Shown one piece after another: positions 8,702 through 17,703 of a stretch of DNA of 64,000 bases. Positions within the stretch are counted from its first letter, which is position 1. Every line of letters begins with the position of its first letter. Origin of the DNA: Phycisphaerae bacterium. GTDB lineage: Bacteria > Planctomycetota > Phycisphaerae > Tepidisphaerales > Tepidisphaeraceae. The notes under the pieces were generated by a model that saw only the letters and a list, made by a program, of their open reading frames with translations, ran no database searches and was not told the DNA's origin. The stretch spans positions 83,225-147,224 of the forward strand of contig BPJO01000009.1 of NCBI GenBank assembly GCA_026004655.1, written 5' to 3'. The position numbers and the translations under genes were made by a program.

Positions 8702-9010
8702 ATGGACAATCATCACGAGGAGCTGTTCCCAACCGGGACGCTCATGATGACCAACACCATTCACGAACTCGTGCGGCAGGGCGTGCTCACGTTGGAGTCG
8801 TTACTGACGCGGCACCGCACCGGCGACTGGGGCGATGTCACGCCGTCCGAGGCCAACATCAACGACACGGCGGCGCATCTTCGCCTCCACCAAATCGTGA
8901 GCAAGTACCGCGTGAACGAGCAGGAGGTCTGGGTCGTCAGCAAGCCGAACGGGCCATTCACGCTGGTTCTGACTCGGCACGAGTACGAGTCCACCGACAT
9001 GCCACGGTAG
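8702..9010 (+). CDS. Second copy of the plasmid-related small protein family
   Basis: A 102-residue divergent paralogue of the protein at 6217-6504. Matching blocks are FPTGTL, RHRTGDWGDVTPSEANIND, then SKYRVNEQEVWVVSKPN and LTRHEYE. The start at 8702 is kept because the segment ELFPTGTLMMT aligns with KFPLGHLVIT of the paralogue. It is followed by a strong terminator and then by the OLD-family gene. Confidence 0.65.
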   Translation: MDNHHEELFPTGTLMMTNTIHELVRQGVLTLESLLTRHRTGDWGDVTPSEANINDTAAHLRLHQIVSKYRVNEQEVWVVSKPNGPFTLVLTRHEYESTDMPR

Positions 9011-9018
9011 ACAAAGCG

Positions 9019-9047
9019 AACACCCCGCGAACGAGCGGGGTGTTTTG
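9019..9047 (+). terminator. Rho-independent terminator
   Basis: A 10-bp stem (AACACCCCGC / GCGGGGTGTT) with a 6-base loop and a T run follows the small gene ending at 9010. No gene is seen in 9048-9278. Confidence 0.75.
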
Positions 9048-9278
9048 CTCTTGGGCGACGTTGCAGGCTCCCCACCCCCGGTGCTTCGCATCGACCCCTC
9101 CGGCTCCACCCCAGGGGCGCTCCCGCGAGTCGGCAATTAGGTATAAATAGTTGAAAGGGCTCGATAGTTTTGTACGCTACGCCTGCACTTCGTTCATTCT
9201 CGGCCATCTTGCGTATTGGCCAACGCATGTTGAGGTCGGCGGCGGACTACGAGGTCTGACCAACTTGAGAAGAATCAT

Positions 9279-11813
9279 ATGAAAATCGATCGCCTCCTTC
9301 TTCGCTGGTATAAGTCTTTCAACATCAACTACAGGCGCGAAGCTCCCTCAAAGTCGTCGAACCTGCCCACGCCCTGGAACCGACTGCATGTAGGAGACAA
9401 GCTCCAGGAGCACTTCCCTTTTATCGAGATCCCGATCGAAAGCGACATCACGACCATTGTCGGCGCCAACGAGAGTGGAAAATCTCATCTGCTGAGCGCG
9501 GTCGCTAAAGTCCTGACTGGCAAAGGAATCGATGGTCGTGACTTCCAGCAGACTGATCTTTGCCGCTATGCCACCATGCCAGCGTCGATTGCGAGTAGCA
9601 AGCGGTGGGCAAACATCGGTTTGAGAATCACTTCCAGCGATGAGGGTGGCGACATAACAGGGGCACTGCGGGCGGCGGGGATCACCGATGCCGCCAAGGC
9701 CGAGGCAATTGCCATCGTTTTGGGCGACCCTGACCCATCAATCGGTGCTCATGTCTTTATCGACGAGAATCCGACCGCGCGAAAGATTAGCCCGGAGCAA
9801 CTCGCAAAGATGCGCGAAGTATTGCCACGAGTGGAGTTCATCAATGCGAGCGCGGCGCTGCCTGACAATCTGACGTACGACGAATTGGCGAAATGCCTGG
9901 GCAACGCCGAGGACGGACCGTCTCTCCGCTACGGTCTCGCGGTGGCGCAGGATGCGGCTTCGTTTTTGTCCAAATTGGAGTTGAACTCGAAGACACAGCC
10001 GAGCGAAGACTTGATCAAGAACCTCAATGCCATCCGCCGCCGACTGGAAGCTGAACGTGCAGACGTGAGCGAGGATGCGAGGCTTGCCGGACTTCTCTTG
10101 ACCGAGGTTTTGGGTTTGGACGCCGAATCGATATTGAAGATCCTCTCGCTCCCCTCCAGCGATCGAGGCTTCATTGACTACCACGTGAACGGGTGGAATC
10201 GCTCGATTGCGGAGCGACTGAATCTGCGGCGGTTCTGGCGACAGGACGACCAGGCGGCCCTGACGCTTCGTTATCGCGAGGGCATTCTGTACTTCGATAT
10301 CACGGATAAGACCGGCGCGACTTATACGTTCAAGGAGCGGAGTTCTGGCCTGCGCTACTTCCTCAGCTACTACATTCAGGCGAAGGCGATGGAAGTATCG
10401 CAACGAAACCGCAATGCGGTCGTCCTGATGGACGAACCAGATTCGTTCCTATCCATACTCGGACAGCGAAATCTGCTGTCTGTCTTCGAGTCGTTGGTAA
10501 GTTTTGAATCGTCCGCCCAGACATCTCAGCTGTTGTACACCACGCATTCGCCATTCCTGATCAATCAGAATTTCCCCCGCCGCGTGCGTGTTGTAACGAA
10601 AGAAGAATCCGAAGAAGGCACGCAGTACCAAGGGCGATCGAGCGCCCGCAGGTACGAACCCGTTCGATCTGCCCTGGGAATTAACTGCGCGCAGACACTT
10701 TTCATGGGGGCGACCAACCTTGTTCTTGAGGGGCCAACTGATCAGTACCTGCTGACCGAGGTCGTACGATTCAAATCAAAACCCGATGCCGTTTCTGAAT
10801 GGCTTGACCTTAACGCAATTGCAGTCGTGTCGGCAGATGGTGTCGACAACGTGGAGAAGGTGTTAACAGCATCTCAGTGGGGAGACGAACCAATACCGGC
10901 AACGGTTGTGCTGATCGACTCGGATCGTCCGGACGTCAAGGAGCGAATCACGGGGCGTGCCAAGGGTGCGAAGAAGCTCGTCGAGTCAGAGTTTGCGCTG
11001 ACCCTAGCCGACGTATTGGGAAACTCCGTGATCACGATTGAAGATCTGGTACCGTGGCGACTCTATGCGGAAGGGCTCCGGTGCTACGTCGAGCGATGGC
11101 ACCGAGTTGTGTACGAGCAGAAGGCTGCCACGATCCGTGAGCAGTGGCTTCGCAAGCCGACAGATCAGCTGGGCAATGCCGAGAGAGCCAAGAAGCTCAT
11201 GTGTGAGTTGCTCGGAGGGGCGAATGCGTTGGACAAACTTGGCGTATTGACAGAGGTTGTCCGCATCGCGTCGGCCGAGAAAACAGAGCTCCCAGACGAA
11301 GTAGGCCAACTCTCCAGCAACGTGCAAACACTGTGTAGAACGCTTTCAGCCAAACTTGTACTGAGCCGACAGCAGGCGTCTCAAAAATCGGTGGCCTCCA
11401 CACTCAAAAGGCTGGTGCGTGAGTTCCTGCTCAGCCGCGAGCACGGCAGCAGTCTTGTCGATGTTGAAGATTTGCTCGGAAGGCTTGACCGCGAAGCGCG
11501 TCAGGTTGAAGACGCGAGTGTCGAACTTCGCAAGGTGCTCTCCGACTTGAATGCCCGCTTGTCTTCGATCCTTCAGACCGGGCAGACTAGATTCACTGGC
11601 GAGGATTGGCGGGTTTGGCAGGAGCAGTTAGAGTTGATCAAGCGCTCGCCGCTCACTCCGATGAACATTGTGACCCCAACCGGACGCAACCCGCAGGGAA
11701 TCGCGAGTGTGGGAACGCCTTCTGAAGCCGTCCGGCCGAACGTGGACAGAGACCTACCGGTTTCCTCTGGGGCTGGCGTGGTCGCGCCGGTATCGAACTC
11801 GTCAGCCGGATGA
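9279..11813 (+). CDS. OLD-family ATPase/Toprim nuclease, candidate defence protein
   Basis: An 844-residue protein. The N-terminal half is an ABC/SMC-like ATPase of the OLD type: Walker A GANESGKSHLL (about residue 65), signature region ERSSGLRYFLSYY, Walker B VVLMDEPDSFLS and the H-loop TTHSPFLI. From about residue 480 a Toprim domain follows (LVLEGPTDQYLL, VSADGVDN, VLIDSDRPD), the nuclease module of OLD proteins such as GajA. The last 250 residues are helical and unassigned. OLD nucleases commonly act in phage defence, sometimes with a helicase partner (Gabija); no UvrD-like partner is adjacent here, so it would be a stand-alone class 1 OLD. It is a single plus-strand gene, convergent with the RTX gene. 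Confidence 0.75.
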   Translation: MKIDRLLLRWYKSFNINYRREAPSKSSNLPTPWNRLHVGDKLQEHFPFIEIPIESDITTIVGANESGKSHLLSAVAKVLTGKGIDGRDFQQTDLCRYATMPASIASSKRWANIGLRITSSDEGGDITGALRAAGITDAAKAEAIAIVLGDPDPSIGAHVFIDENPTARKISPEQLAKMREVLPRVEFINASAALPDNLTYDELAKCLGNAEDGPSLRYGLAVAQDAASFLSKLELNSKTQPSEDLIKNLNAIRRRLEAERADVSEDARLAGLLLTEVLGLDAESILKILSLPSSDRGFIDYHVNGWNRSIAERLNLRRFWRQDDQAALTLRYREGILYFDITDKTGATYTFKERSSGLRYFLSYYIQAKAMEVSQRNRNAVVLMDEPDSFLSILGQRNLLSVFESLVSFESSAQTSQLLYTTHSPFLINQNFPRRVRVVTKEESEEGTQYQGRSSARRYEPVRSALGINCAQTLFMGATNLVLEGPTDQYLLTEVVRFKSKPDAVSEWLDLNAIAVVSADGVDNVEKVLTASQWGDEPIPATVVLIDSDRPDVKERITGRAKGAKKLVESEFALTLADVLGNSVITIEDLVPWRLYAEGLRCYVERWHRVVYEQKAATIREQWLRKPTDQLGNAERAKKLMCELLGGANALDKLGVLTEVVRIASAEKTELPDEVGQLSSNVQTLCRTLSAKLVLSRQQASQKSVASTLKRLVREFLLSREHGSSLVDVEDLLGRLDREARQVEDASVELRKVLSDLNARLSSILQTGQTRFTGEDWRVWQEQLELIKRSPLTPMNIVTPTGRNPQGIASVGTPSEAVRPNVDRDLPVSSGAGVVAPVSNSSAG

Positions 11814-11848
11814 GCCAGAGTGAACGCCACGTAAAACAGCGTGCGTTC

Positions 11849-13246
11849 TCACGGGACATTCGTAAGTACGTCATTGCCGTCCGCAATCACGGTATCGACG
11901 CCGCCCCCGGCGTTGATGATGTCGATGACGCCATCGTCGGTGCGGCTTTCGAGGAAGGCGAAGATCAGGTCGTCGCCGTTTCCGCCGCTGATAGTGTCGG
12001 CACCGCGGCCGCCTGCGATGATGTTCGGGCCGGCGTTGCCGGAGAGCAGGTCGTCGCCGTTGCCGCCGAGGAGGTTCTCAACATTGTCGAGAATCCAATC
12101 GACCTCACTGGGTCCGCCATCGTTGGCGAGGCCGTCGAGGCTGGCGACCACGCCTTCTCCGCGCCCGCGGTCGGTGTACTCGACCAGGTCGATTCCGCTG
12201 CCGCCATCGAGCGTGTCGTTTCCGAGTCGGCCGACGAGTTTGTCATTGCCGCTGCCACCGGCGAGATAGTCGTTCCCGCTGCCGCCCAGGAGAACATCTC
12301 GCCCCGCGGCCCCGGCGAGCGACGTGGGCTTCGTGACTGTCGTCTCCACCGTCACCTTGTCATTGCCCGAGCCGGCGTCGACGGAGATTCGCGAGATCGT
12401 GCTGGCGGCGAAAGTCGCGAGAATGCCGTCAGCCTTCGTCCCGACGCGGATGCGACCGTTGACCAAATCAACCCCGATCACATCTTTACCCGTTGTGCCC
12501 GTCACTCTCAGGAGAGAACCGGTCTTGATCACGCTCGTGAATGAGCCGACCGGTCGTATGCTACCCGTGAGTGTCAGATCATATGGTCCGCCCGCATTTC
12601 CATCGTCGTCCGATGCGACGATGGTGTAGGTGCCGCTTTCGGTCAGGCCCTGGACGGAGACACTTGTACCAGTTGGATCACCTCCATTGACAGCGATCCG
12701 GGCGCCGCTGGGGCTGTAGACTTCGATCCGCGGGTTGAACGCGAAGGTGGGCGTGGTCTCCGCCATCGTTACAACGATGCTGTCACCCGCAGAAGCGGAG
12801 AACGTGGCGACATCGAGATCGCCCAAATCGATCGTGCCATTCCGGGTCTGACCGCTCACGATCGGGCCATCGTCCCCGCTCGCCGACTGCACGCCGGGCG
12901 CTTTCACCATCGTCAGCCCGTACGGGCCGCCCGCGTTTCCGTCGTCGTCTGAGGCGACGATTCGGTAGGTGCCCGTCTCCGAGACGCCCTGCACGGCGAT
13001 TCTTGTTCCGGTGACGTCGCCGCCGTTGTCCGAAAGCAAGGAGCCGGTTGGTCCATACAGCCTGATACGGGGATTGAACGCGAAGGTGTCGGCCGTCTCG
13101 GCCATGGTTGCGACGATACTGTCGCCCGCCGATGCGACGAACGTGTACTCATCTGCCTGTCCGCCCGAAGTCAGCGTCGCGTTGATGGTCTGCCCGGAGG
13201 CGATGGCCGCGAGTAGTCGTCGGGGTTCGAGTGATTCGGTGTGCAT
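11849..13246 (-). CDS. Secreted RTX calcium-binding protein with tandem PPC-like repeats
   Basis: A 465-residue protein. It begins with MHTESLEPRRLLAAI, an LEPR-type N-terminal sorting motif typical of planctomycete exported proteins. Residues about 13-115 and 125-220 are near-identical tandem beta-domains (each with TFAFNPRI and IVASDDDGNAGGPY), resembling bacterial pre-peptidase C-terminal domains. From about residue 310 come RTX/hemolysin calcium-binding nonapeptides (GGSGNDYLAGGSGNDKL and others). No enzymatic domain is visible, so an extracellular adhesive or structural role is inferred. It is clearly host-lineage cargo, which suggests that the element circulates among planctomycetes. 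Confidence 0.8.
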   Translation of the reverse strand: MHTESLEPRRLLAAIASGQTINATLTSGGQADEYTFVASAGDSIVATMAETADTFAFNPRIRLYGPTGSLLSDNGGDVTGTRIAVQGVSETGTYRIVASDDDGNAGGPYGLTMVKAPGVQSASGDDGPIVSGQTRNGTIDLGDLDVATFSASAGDSIVVTMAETTPTFAFNPRIEVYSPSGARIAVNGGDPTGTSVSVQGLTESGTYTIVASDDDGNAGGPYDLTLTGSIRPVGSFTSVIKTGSLLRVTGTTGKDVIGVDLVNGRIRVGTKADGILATFAASTISRISVDAGSGNDKVTVETTVTKPTSLAGAAGRDVLLGGSGNDYLAGGSGNDKLVGRLGNDTLDGGSGIDLVEYTDRGRGEGVVASLDGLANDGGPSEVDWILDNVENLLGGNGDDLLSGNAGPNIIAGGRGADTISGGNGDDLIFAFLESRTDDGVIDIINAGGGVDTVIADGNDVLTNVP

Positions 13247-13302
13247 ATTGCGTGCTCACTTTCATGTGGGGTCAGACCGCGGCAGATTGCAGTCACTGGC
13301 CT

Positions 13303-13710
13303 TCAGGTCCGTAACCGCATCGCTACGGCCCGATCGTCATCATCCAGAAACGGCGACGTGTGTATGGCGGTGTCGAGCGTCGCAAAGGTCACCTGCGCCA
13401 AACACCGCACGGCTATACCGGCAACGGTGAGCAGCACACCGCTTATCCCGAGGGCGACGGACAGCGGAAAGATGATGGCCGCGCCCAACGCCGCGTTACT
13501 GTCCTTGCTCGCAGCCCCGGCGACCGCGGTGACGACACCGAACGCGCCGATACCGAATAGCACAATGCCAACGATCGCGACGAGCAGCCCCAGCACATTC
13601 ACGGTTCCCGCGACGGCATATCCATCGCGATACCGTCGAAATGCAGACGCCGTCCAAGGAGTGCGAGGGGTGGCGTTCCCCTGTTCCAATGAAGTGTTGG
13701 CGGTGGTCAT
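13303..13710 (-). CDS. Small membrane protein
   Basis: A 135-residue protein with two or three Gly/Val/Ala-rich hydrophobic segments (about residues 33-65 and 78-105). The family is not recognised. Its start codon overlaps the stop of the lipoprotein gene upstream (13707) by four bases, so the two genes are translationally coupled. Confidence 0.5.
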   Translation of the reverse strand: MTTANTSLEQGNATPRTPWTASAFRRYRDGYAVAGTVNVLGLLVAIVGIVLFGIGAFGVVTAVAGAASKDSNAALGAAIIFPLSVALGISGVLLTVAGIAVRCLAQVTFATLDTAIHTSPFLDDDDRAVAMRLRT

Positions 13711-14057
13711 TTCCCCACCCCGCGTTGGAGGTGGTAGGTCTTCACGACCTTGTTCTTGTCGAACACGATCGAGAGCTTGTCCGCTTCGTCCTTCGACTCG
13801 CCGCTCGCGACATACGGGAAGAACATCGTCTGCCCCTTCGTGACGCGATACTCGTAGGTGTAGATCATCTCATCCCCCATCGGCACTGCGCGCGTGGGCT
13901 CGCCGAAGAGCGCGATGACGTCCTCCATCGTCGTCTTACCCTTGATGATCCGAGATACTTCGTCGTCCTGGATTGGTTGCCCCGAGGTGTGCCGTTGCGT
14001 CGCACAGCCGGCGACCAGAATCATCATCAAGAACGCCGCCAGATAATGTTTACCCAT
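13707..14057 (-). CDS. Lipoprotein with BamE/SmpA-like domain
   Basis: A 116-residue protein with a lipoprotein signal peptide ending in the lipobox VAGC. The mature part (RIIKGKTTMEDVIALFGEP ... YEYRVTKG) follows the SmpA/OmlA (BamE-like) pattern of a short helix-helix-strand domain. BamE-like domains bind outer-membrane assembly partners or inhibit enzymes. The ATG at 14057 is chosen over the TTG at 14063. It is cotranscribed with the membrane protein at 13303. Confidence 0.65.
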   Translation of the reverse strand: MGKHYLAAFLMMILVAGCATQRHTSGQPIQDDEVSRIIKGKTTMEDVIALFGEPTRAVPMGDEMIYTYEYRVTKGQTMFFPYVASGESKDEADKLSIVFDKNKVVKTYHLQRGVGK

Positions 14058-14212
14058 GACCAATGAACCTCATTTCCCTTAAATCGTTCGACATGCTTTG
14101 CCCCACAGAGCAATCGAAGCCGACGATATACTCCAATGGATATAAATACAAGCTATTCTTGCTCTATCAAGTGATACAGTCTGTCGCAGTCGCTCCGTAG
14201 CATCATCGGGGC
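14058..14212. promoter_or_regulatory. AT-rich divergent regulatory region
   Basis: About 150 bases between the BamE-like lipoprotein gene (minus) and the XRE regulator (plus). It is clearly AT-richer than its surroundings (for example TGGATATAAATACAAG near 14137) and probably contains both promoters and an operator for the adjacent regulator. I could not identify a clear -35/-10 pair. Confidence 0.35.
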
Positions 14213-14554
14213 GTGAACTCAGCCCGTGACATCTTCGGTAGGCGGCTTCGGACGTTTCGGAAACTCAGGGGCCTGACCCTCGAACAACTCGGCCAGAAGG
14301 CCAAGCTCGGCTTTGCCCACATCTCCGGAATCGAGCGAGGCGTAAAAGTGCCGTCGTTCGAGGCGATCGACCGCATCGCCGCCGCCCTCAAGATCAAGCC
14401 ATACGAACTTTTCCTCCCCGACGGCTTGGCGTCCCCGGACGCCGACCGAGAGATCAAACACTTGGTGCAGTCGATCACGCAGGATGCCGACGACGCGACC
14501 AAGCAGTTTGTGCTCTCCACGCTCGCATATGCGCGAAGCATCGGAACCGACTGA
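14213..14554 (+). CDS. XRE-family helix-turn-helix regulator
   Basis: A 113-residue protein with a Cro/C1-type helix-turn-helix at residues about 10-65 (LRTFRKLRGLTLEQLGQKAK, then HISGIERGVKVPSFEAIDRI). It starts at a GTG. It probably autoregulates and controls the divergent lipoprotein operon or other element genes; its operators are not identified. Confidence 0.8.
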   Translation: MNSARDIFGRRLRTFRKLRGLTLEQLGQKAKLGFAHISGIERGVKVPSFEAIDRIAAALKIKPYELFLPDGLASPDADREIKHLVQSITQDADDATKQFVLSTLAYARSIGTD

Positions 14555-14572
14555 TTCGCGTTCCCTGCCAAA

Positions 14573-14603
14573 GCCGAACCGGCGCGTTTCCGCACCGGTC
14601 GGC
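14573..14603. terminator. Hairpin between convergent genes
   Basis: The arms GCCGAACCGG and CCGGTCGGC form an interrupted stem between the XRE gene and the small minus-strand gene ending at 14610. There is no good T run on either side. Confidence 0.35.
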
Positions 14604-14609
14604 ATCTAT

Positions 14610-14804
14610 TCACTTTTTGTTCGACTGCTGCTGAACCTGCGCTTCGGCGAGTTTTTCGCGGCCGTCGTTGTAGCCTTCGCGATGGGCGTCGCGAATCTCG
14701 CGGTCACTGCTCGGGAAGTCGAAGAAGCCGTATTCCGACTTGCCGCTGATTCCCTTGCTGTGCCCGTCGCGATGTGCATCGGACCGCTCGGATCGGTTTG
14801 CCAT
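14610..14804 (-). CDS. Small hydrophilic hypothetical protein
   Basis: A 64-residue, highly charged protein (SDAHRDGHSKG, SEYGFFD, DAHREGYNDGREKL) with two similar D.HR.G repeats. The function is unknown. A near-perfect AGGAGG stands 5 bases before the ATG at 14804, so the longer frame to 14864 is rejected. That strong ribosome site is the main reason for calling it real. Confidence 0.55.
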   Translation of the reverse strand: MANRSERSDAHRDGHSKGISGKSEYGFFDFPSSDREIRDAHREGYNDGREKLAEAQVQQQSNKK

Positions 14805-15012
14805 AGTCACCTCCTTTCTTACGTGCTGTGAACCTGACGGCGCGCAGTGTAAGGGAGGTTTCAATGTGACTCGGGCGGGACGGAAGAATCTTCCCCGACG
14901 TCACCCCGCGCGGTTCCGCGCGGAGCGACATCGGTGGCACAGCTCAGAAAGATTTCGCTTGACAGGAGCTTTTCGCAGACATCCAGAACTGTGTCGGTGA
15001 CGTCGATGGTAC

Positions 15013-15756
15013 TCAATCGTCGTCGCACAACTCATCGACACGCTCTCGGAGCGTTCGGGATTTCGCCGACCGGCGTTTGTGGGTCGCAAAGAGTCTCTCG
15101 ACCGAGTGCGAGTCTGCATCCTTGACCGTCGCCAGCAACATCTCTCGCGTCGGCACGATGACGTAGCGTTCAATGTCGTCGATCGGCTTGGCGTTGGGAT
15201 ATTGGTCGGAGCAGATCTCGAACCGGAAGCGGTACCAGTTTCCAGGCTCCAGCACATCGCCGAACATGCCTTCGGCGGCGCACTCGCTGAACATCAACAC
15301 GCCATCCCGGTAGCATTTCACACGCGGAAAATAGTCGCCGTACCCGTGCGCTTTCCAGAATATCTCTGCGAATCCAGCCGGGCTGAACACAATGGAGACT
15401 GCGATATGGCTACCGCATGTGGCGTGGTTTCCGAGGATGGCCTGGAACAACTGCGTGACTTCCTCAGCCATCTCGATTGCCGAGATTCCACGAGAGACCA
15501 TCGCGTTGCGGAGTGTCGTCACCGGTGTCAACGACGAGGTCGTCGGCCGGGGCGGCAGCGGAAGGGGCGCGGGAGCGGGCGCAGGCGAGGAGGACGGTTT
15601 GCCCGGCTGGCATCGCCCGCGGTTATCATTCCACGCTTCCCAAATGGCCTGGAGGCACGCACCGACACCAAACAGGGCGACCATGATCAGCGCAGCAGCA
15701 ACGCCCAACACGACCGCGCCTTCGGCGAACAATTCGAATGCGGAGGGGTTTTTCAT
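15013..15756 (-). CDS. Single-pass membrane protein, hypothetical
   Basis: A 247-residue protein with one N-terminal hydrophobic segment (VVLGVAAALIMVALFGVGA), a Pro/Ala/Ser linker (about residues 50-75) and a C-terminal soluble domain (about residues 90-247) of unknown family. AGGAG 7 bases before the ATG at 15756 sets the start. It lies 13 bases after the gene at 15770-16429 and is probably cotranscribed with it and the ATPase gene, so it may be a transfer accessory. Confidence 0.55.
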   Translation of the reverse strand: MKNPSAFELFAEGAVVLGVAAALIMVALFGVGACLQAIWEAWNDNRGRCQPGKPSSSPAPAPAPLPLPPRPTTSSLTPVTTLRNAMVSRGISAIEMAEEVTQLFQAILGNHATCGSHIAVSIVFSPAGFAEIFWKAHGYGDYFPRVKCYRDGVLMFSECAAEGMFGDVLEPGNWYRFRFEICSDQYPNAKPIDDIERYVIVPTREMLLATVKDADSHSVERLFATHKRRSAKSRTLRERVDELCDDD

Positions 15757-15769
15757 GAGAGTTCTCCTG

Positions 15770-16429
15770 TTAGTTGCCTTCGTCAAGGGTCTCGGACGGA
15801 TCGAACGCACGATCGACGCTGTCCAACGTCTGGCCTTGCTGGAAGCCATCGAGTAAAGCGAACTCGGGGTGCTTGCGGAGTTGCTCGCGGACCTTCGCCC
15901 CATGCACGCGTGCTGCAAACTCCCGCTTGATCGCGTTCTCTCGATCGATGCACATCTGCTCGAACGCCGTCGGCGGGGTCGGGGGCGTCGGTTCGGCTGG
16001 GACGGGTATGCCGCGAATGCGGTAAGGAAGTGCGTCACAGACTTCCGCGCACGGGACGACGAGCGGGAACAACTTCCAGACCAGGATCTTGTTCCCGTTG
16101 GAGGTGTCGATCATCTTGACCCGCAAAGAGGTTGTCGAGAGCGGTACCTGGGACTCGATGTCATCGTCGCTGGTCATCGCGCAGAACTGGGTGGCGTTGC
16201 CCTCATTGTCGACCGCGTACAATTCCACGCGGAAGACGAACGACCGCCAGAGGTCGCGCTTCATCAGTCGGGCGACAATATGCGTTCCGAGCAGGAGCGT
16301 GTCGAGCTTGTACATCGGCTCGTCGATGTGCTGGTAGTCGATGAGGGACTTGAGTTCGGCTTTTCGGCTCGGTTGGCGGTCAATGGTGTCGAACAAAAGT
16401 TGGAAATTGGAGCCTACTGACGCATCCAT
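15770..16429 (-). CDS. Hypothetical protein of the transfer operon
   Basis: A 219-residue soluble protein without recognised domains. The middle is beta-rich (RSFVFRVELYAVDNEG, TTSLRVKMIDTSNGNKILVW), a Pro/Thr linker follows, and the C-terminal part is charged and helical. Its start overlaps the end of the ATPase gene at 16414 by 16 bases, implying coupled translation. Confidence 0.5.
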   Translation of the reverse strand: MDASVGSNFQLLFDTIDRQPSRKAELKSLIDYQHIDEPMYKLDTLLLGTHIVARLMKRDLWRSFVFRVELYAVDNEGNATQFCAMTSDDDIESQVPLSTTSLRVKMIDTSNGNKILVWKLFPLVVPCAEVCDALPYRIRGIPVPAEPTPPTPPTAFEQMCIDRENAIKREFAARVHGAKVREQLRKHPEFALLDGFQQGQTLDSVDRAFDPSETLDEGN

Positions 16430-17703
16430 TTTGCTATCCTCCTCTCGACCGAGCCGCGAGGGGTGGTGAACCGCTCACGACTTCGGCCGAGCATGGTCTC
16501 CCGCCGGCCGTAGCGCTTGGCGAGCGGCGGGTAGGTGCGGGCGATGAGCGGTTCGCCCGTGCGACCGACGTTCATCAAGCGGGCCAGAACTTGATGATTA
16601 TTCAGCCCGCTGAACGCAGACGCAGAGTAGATGTCGCCAAACTCCCGCGAGAGATTTTGTGCGTCTTTCTCGCCTACCCGGAAGCACATGACTGATCCGC
16701 AGTTGCCGCGCAGCGCCGACAGTAGCGTCGGACTCAGTTGATCCAGGTACTGGTGCGCGGCCACCACGCCGATGTTCATCTTGCGAATCTCCGACAGCAT
16801 TTGTGCGAACGTGTCGGTGGAGGCGAACGACTGCACCTCATCGATCAGGATGTAGAAGGGCCGACGCTCCGCCGGAGGCACGTCTGCCCGCGCCATCGCG
16901 TCGTGGAAGAAGGCGTTGACGAGCAACGCACCCATCAACGATGCGCTCTCTGCGCCGAGTTTCCCTTTTGACAGGTTTGCCAGGACGATCCGACCGGTGT
17001 CCATCGCGAAGCGAGGATCGAGTGATCGGCGGACTTGCCCGAGCGTCAGCCGCAAAGGCGGCGACGCAAGTACGGCCATCACCTTGTTCATCACCGGCCC
17101 GGCGATCTCCGCACGGTATCTTCGGTCGTAACTCTCCCACTCGCCCGTCCAGAAGGTGTGCGTCATGACATCCTTGACCTGTCCGACGACCCAGCGTCGA
17201 TAGTCATCGTCCACGAGCAGACGCGGCACGCCGAGCAGACTGACGTTCTGGCATTCCAACAGTGCGGCGAAGCAGTTGCGGAGAATGTGCTGCATCCGCG
17301 GCCCCCACGAATCGCCCCAGATTGAGTGGAAGGCGGCGATAACTCCGTCGACGACCAAGTGTCGCCGGTCCGGTGGTACGGGTGCGAGCACGTTGAAGGC
17401 GATCGGGTGCTCCAAGTCCGACGGGTCGAACCAACACACGTCGTCGATCCGACGCGATGGGATCAGATCGAGCAGTTCGCCGCTGATATCGCCGTGGGGA
17501 TCCAGCAGCAGTATTCCGGCATCCGTTTCGATCAGCTGCACCGCCAGATTCTTCAAGAGCGTCGTTTTGCCAGTTCCGGACTTGCCGATCGCCCACAGGT
17601 GGGTCATCAAATCGGAAGCGTAAAAGCCGAGCGGCGTCGTGCCGCCGAAGACTTCCCGCTCACCCAGGCGCAGGAACAGTTCATCATCGTGGCCGTTCGG
17701 CAT
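16414..17703 (-). CDS. VirD4/TraG-HerA-type DNA-translocating ATPase
   Basis: A 429-residue ATPase. Walker A GKSGTGKTTLLKNLA is at about residue 38, LLLDPHGD follows, the conserved TLGQVRR segment precedes Walker B FYILIDEVQSF, and the sensor region AHQYLDQL and the C-terminal part resemble conjugation coupling or type IV secretion ATPases. It probably drives or couples DNA transfer. The ATG at 17703 has GGAG upstream; the longer frame to 17847 is unsupported. It is homologous in architecture to the frameshifted ATPase at 2063, so the element has two such motors. It heads an operon with the two hypothetical proteins downstream. Confidence 0.8.
   Translation of the reverse strand: MPNGHDDELFLRLGEREVFGGTTPLGFYASDLMTHLWAIGKSGTGKTTLLKNLAVQLIETDAGILLLDPHGDISGELLDLIPSRRIDDVCWFDPSDLEHPIAFNVLAPVPPDRRHLVVDGVIAAFHSIWGDSWGPRMQHILRNCFAALLECQNVSLLGVPRLLVDDDYRRWVVGQVKDVMTHTFWTGEWESYDRRYRAEIAGPVMNKVMAVLASPPLRLTLGQVRRSLDPRFAMDTGRIVLANLSKGKLGAESASLMGALLVNAFFHDAMARADVPPAERRPFYILIDEVQSFASTDTFAQMLSEIRKMNIGVVAAHQYLDQLSPTLLSALRGNCGSVMCFRVGEKDAQNLSREFGDIYSASAFSGLNNHQVLARLMNVGRTGEPLIARTYPPLAKRYGRRETMLGRSRERFTTPRGSVERRIAKWMRQ

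Noticed and set aside
7369..9150. 593-residue plus-strand open frame
   Set aside because: It runs antisense through ArdC and out of frame through two better-supported genes (8069 and 8702); its composition is that of a shadow frame.
11810..12544. 244-residue plus-strand frame opposite the RTX gene
   Set aside because: It is antisense to the Gly/Asp repeat region; repetitive coding DNA produces long mirror frames.
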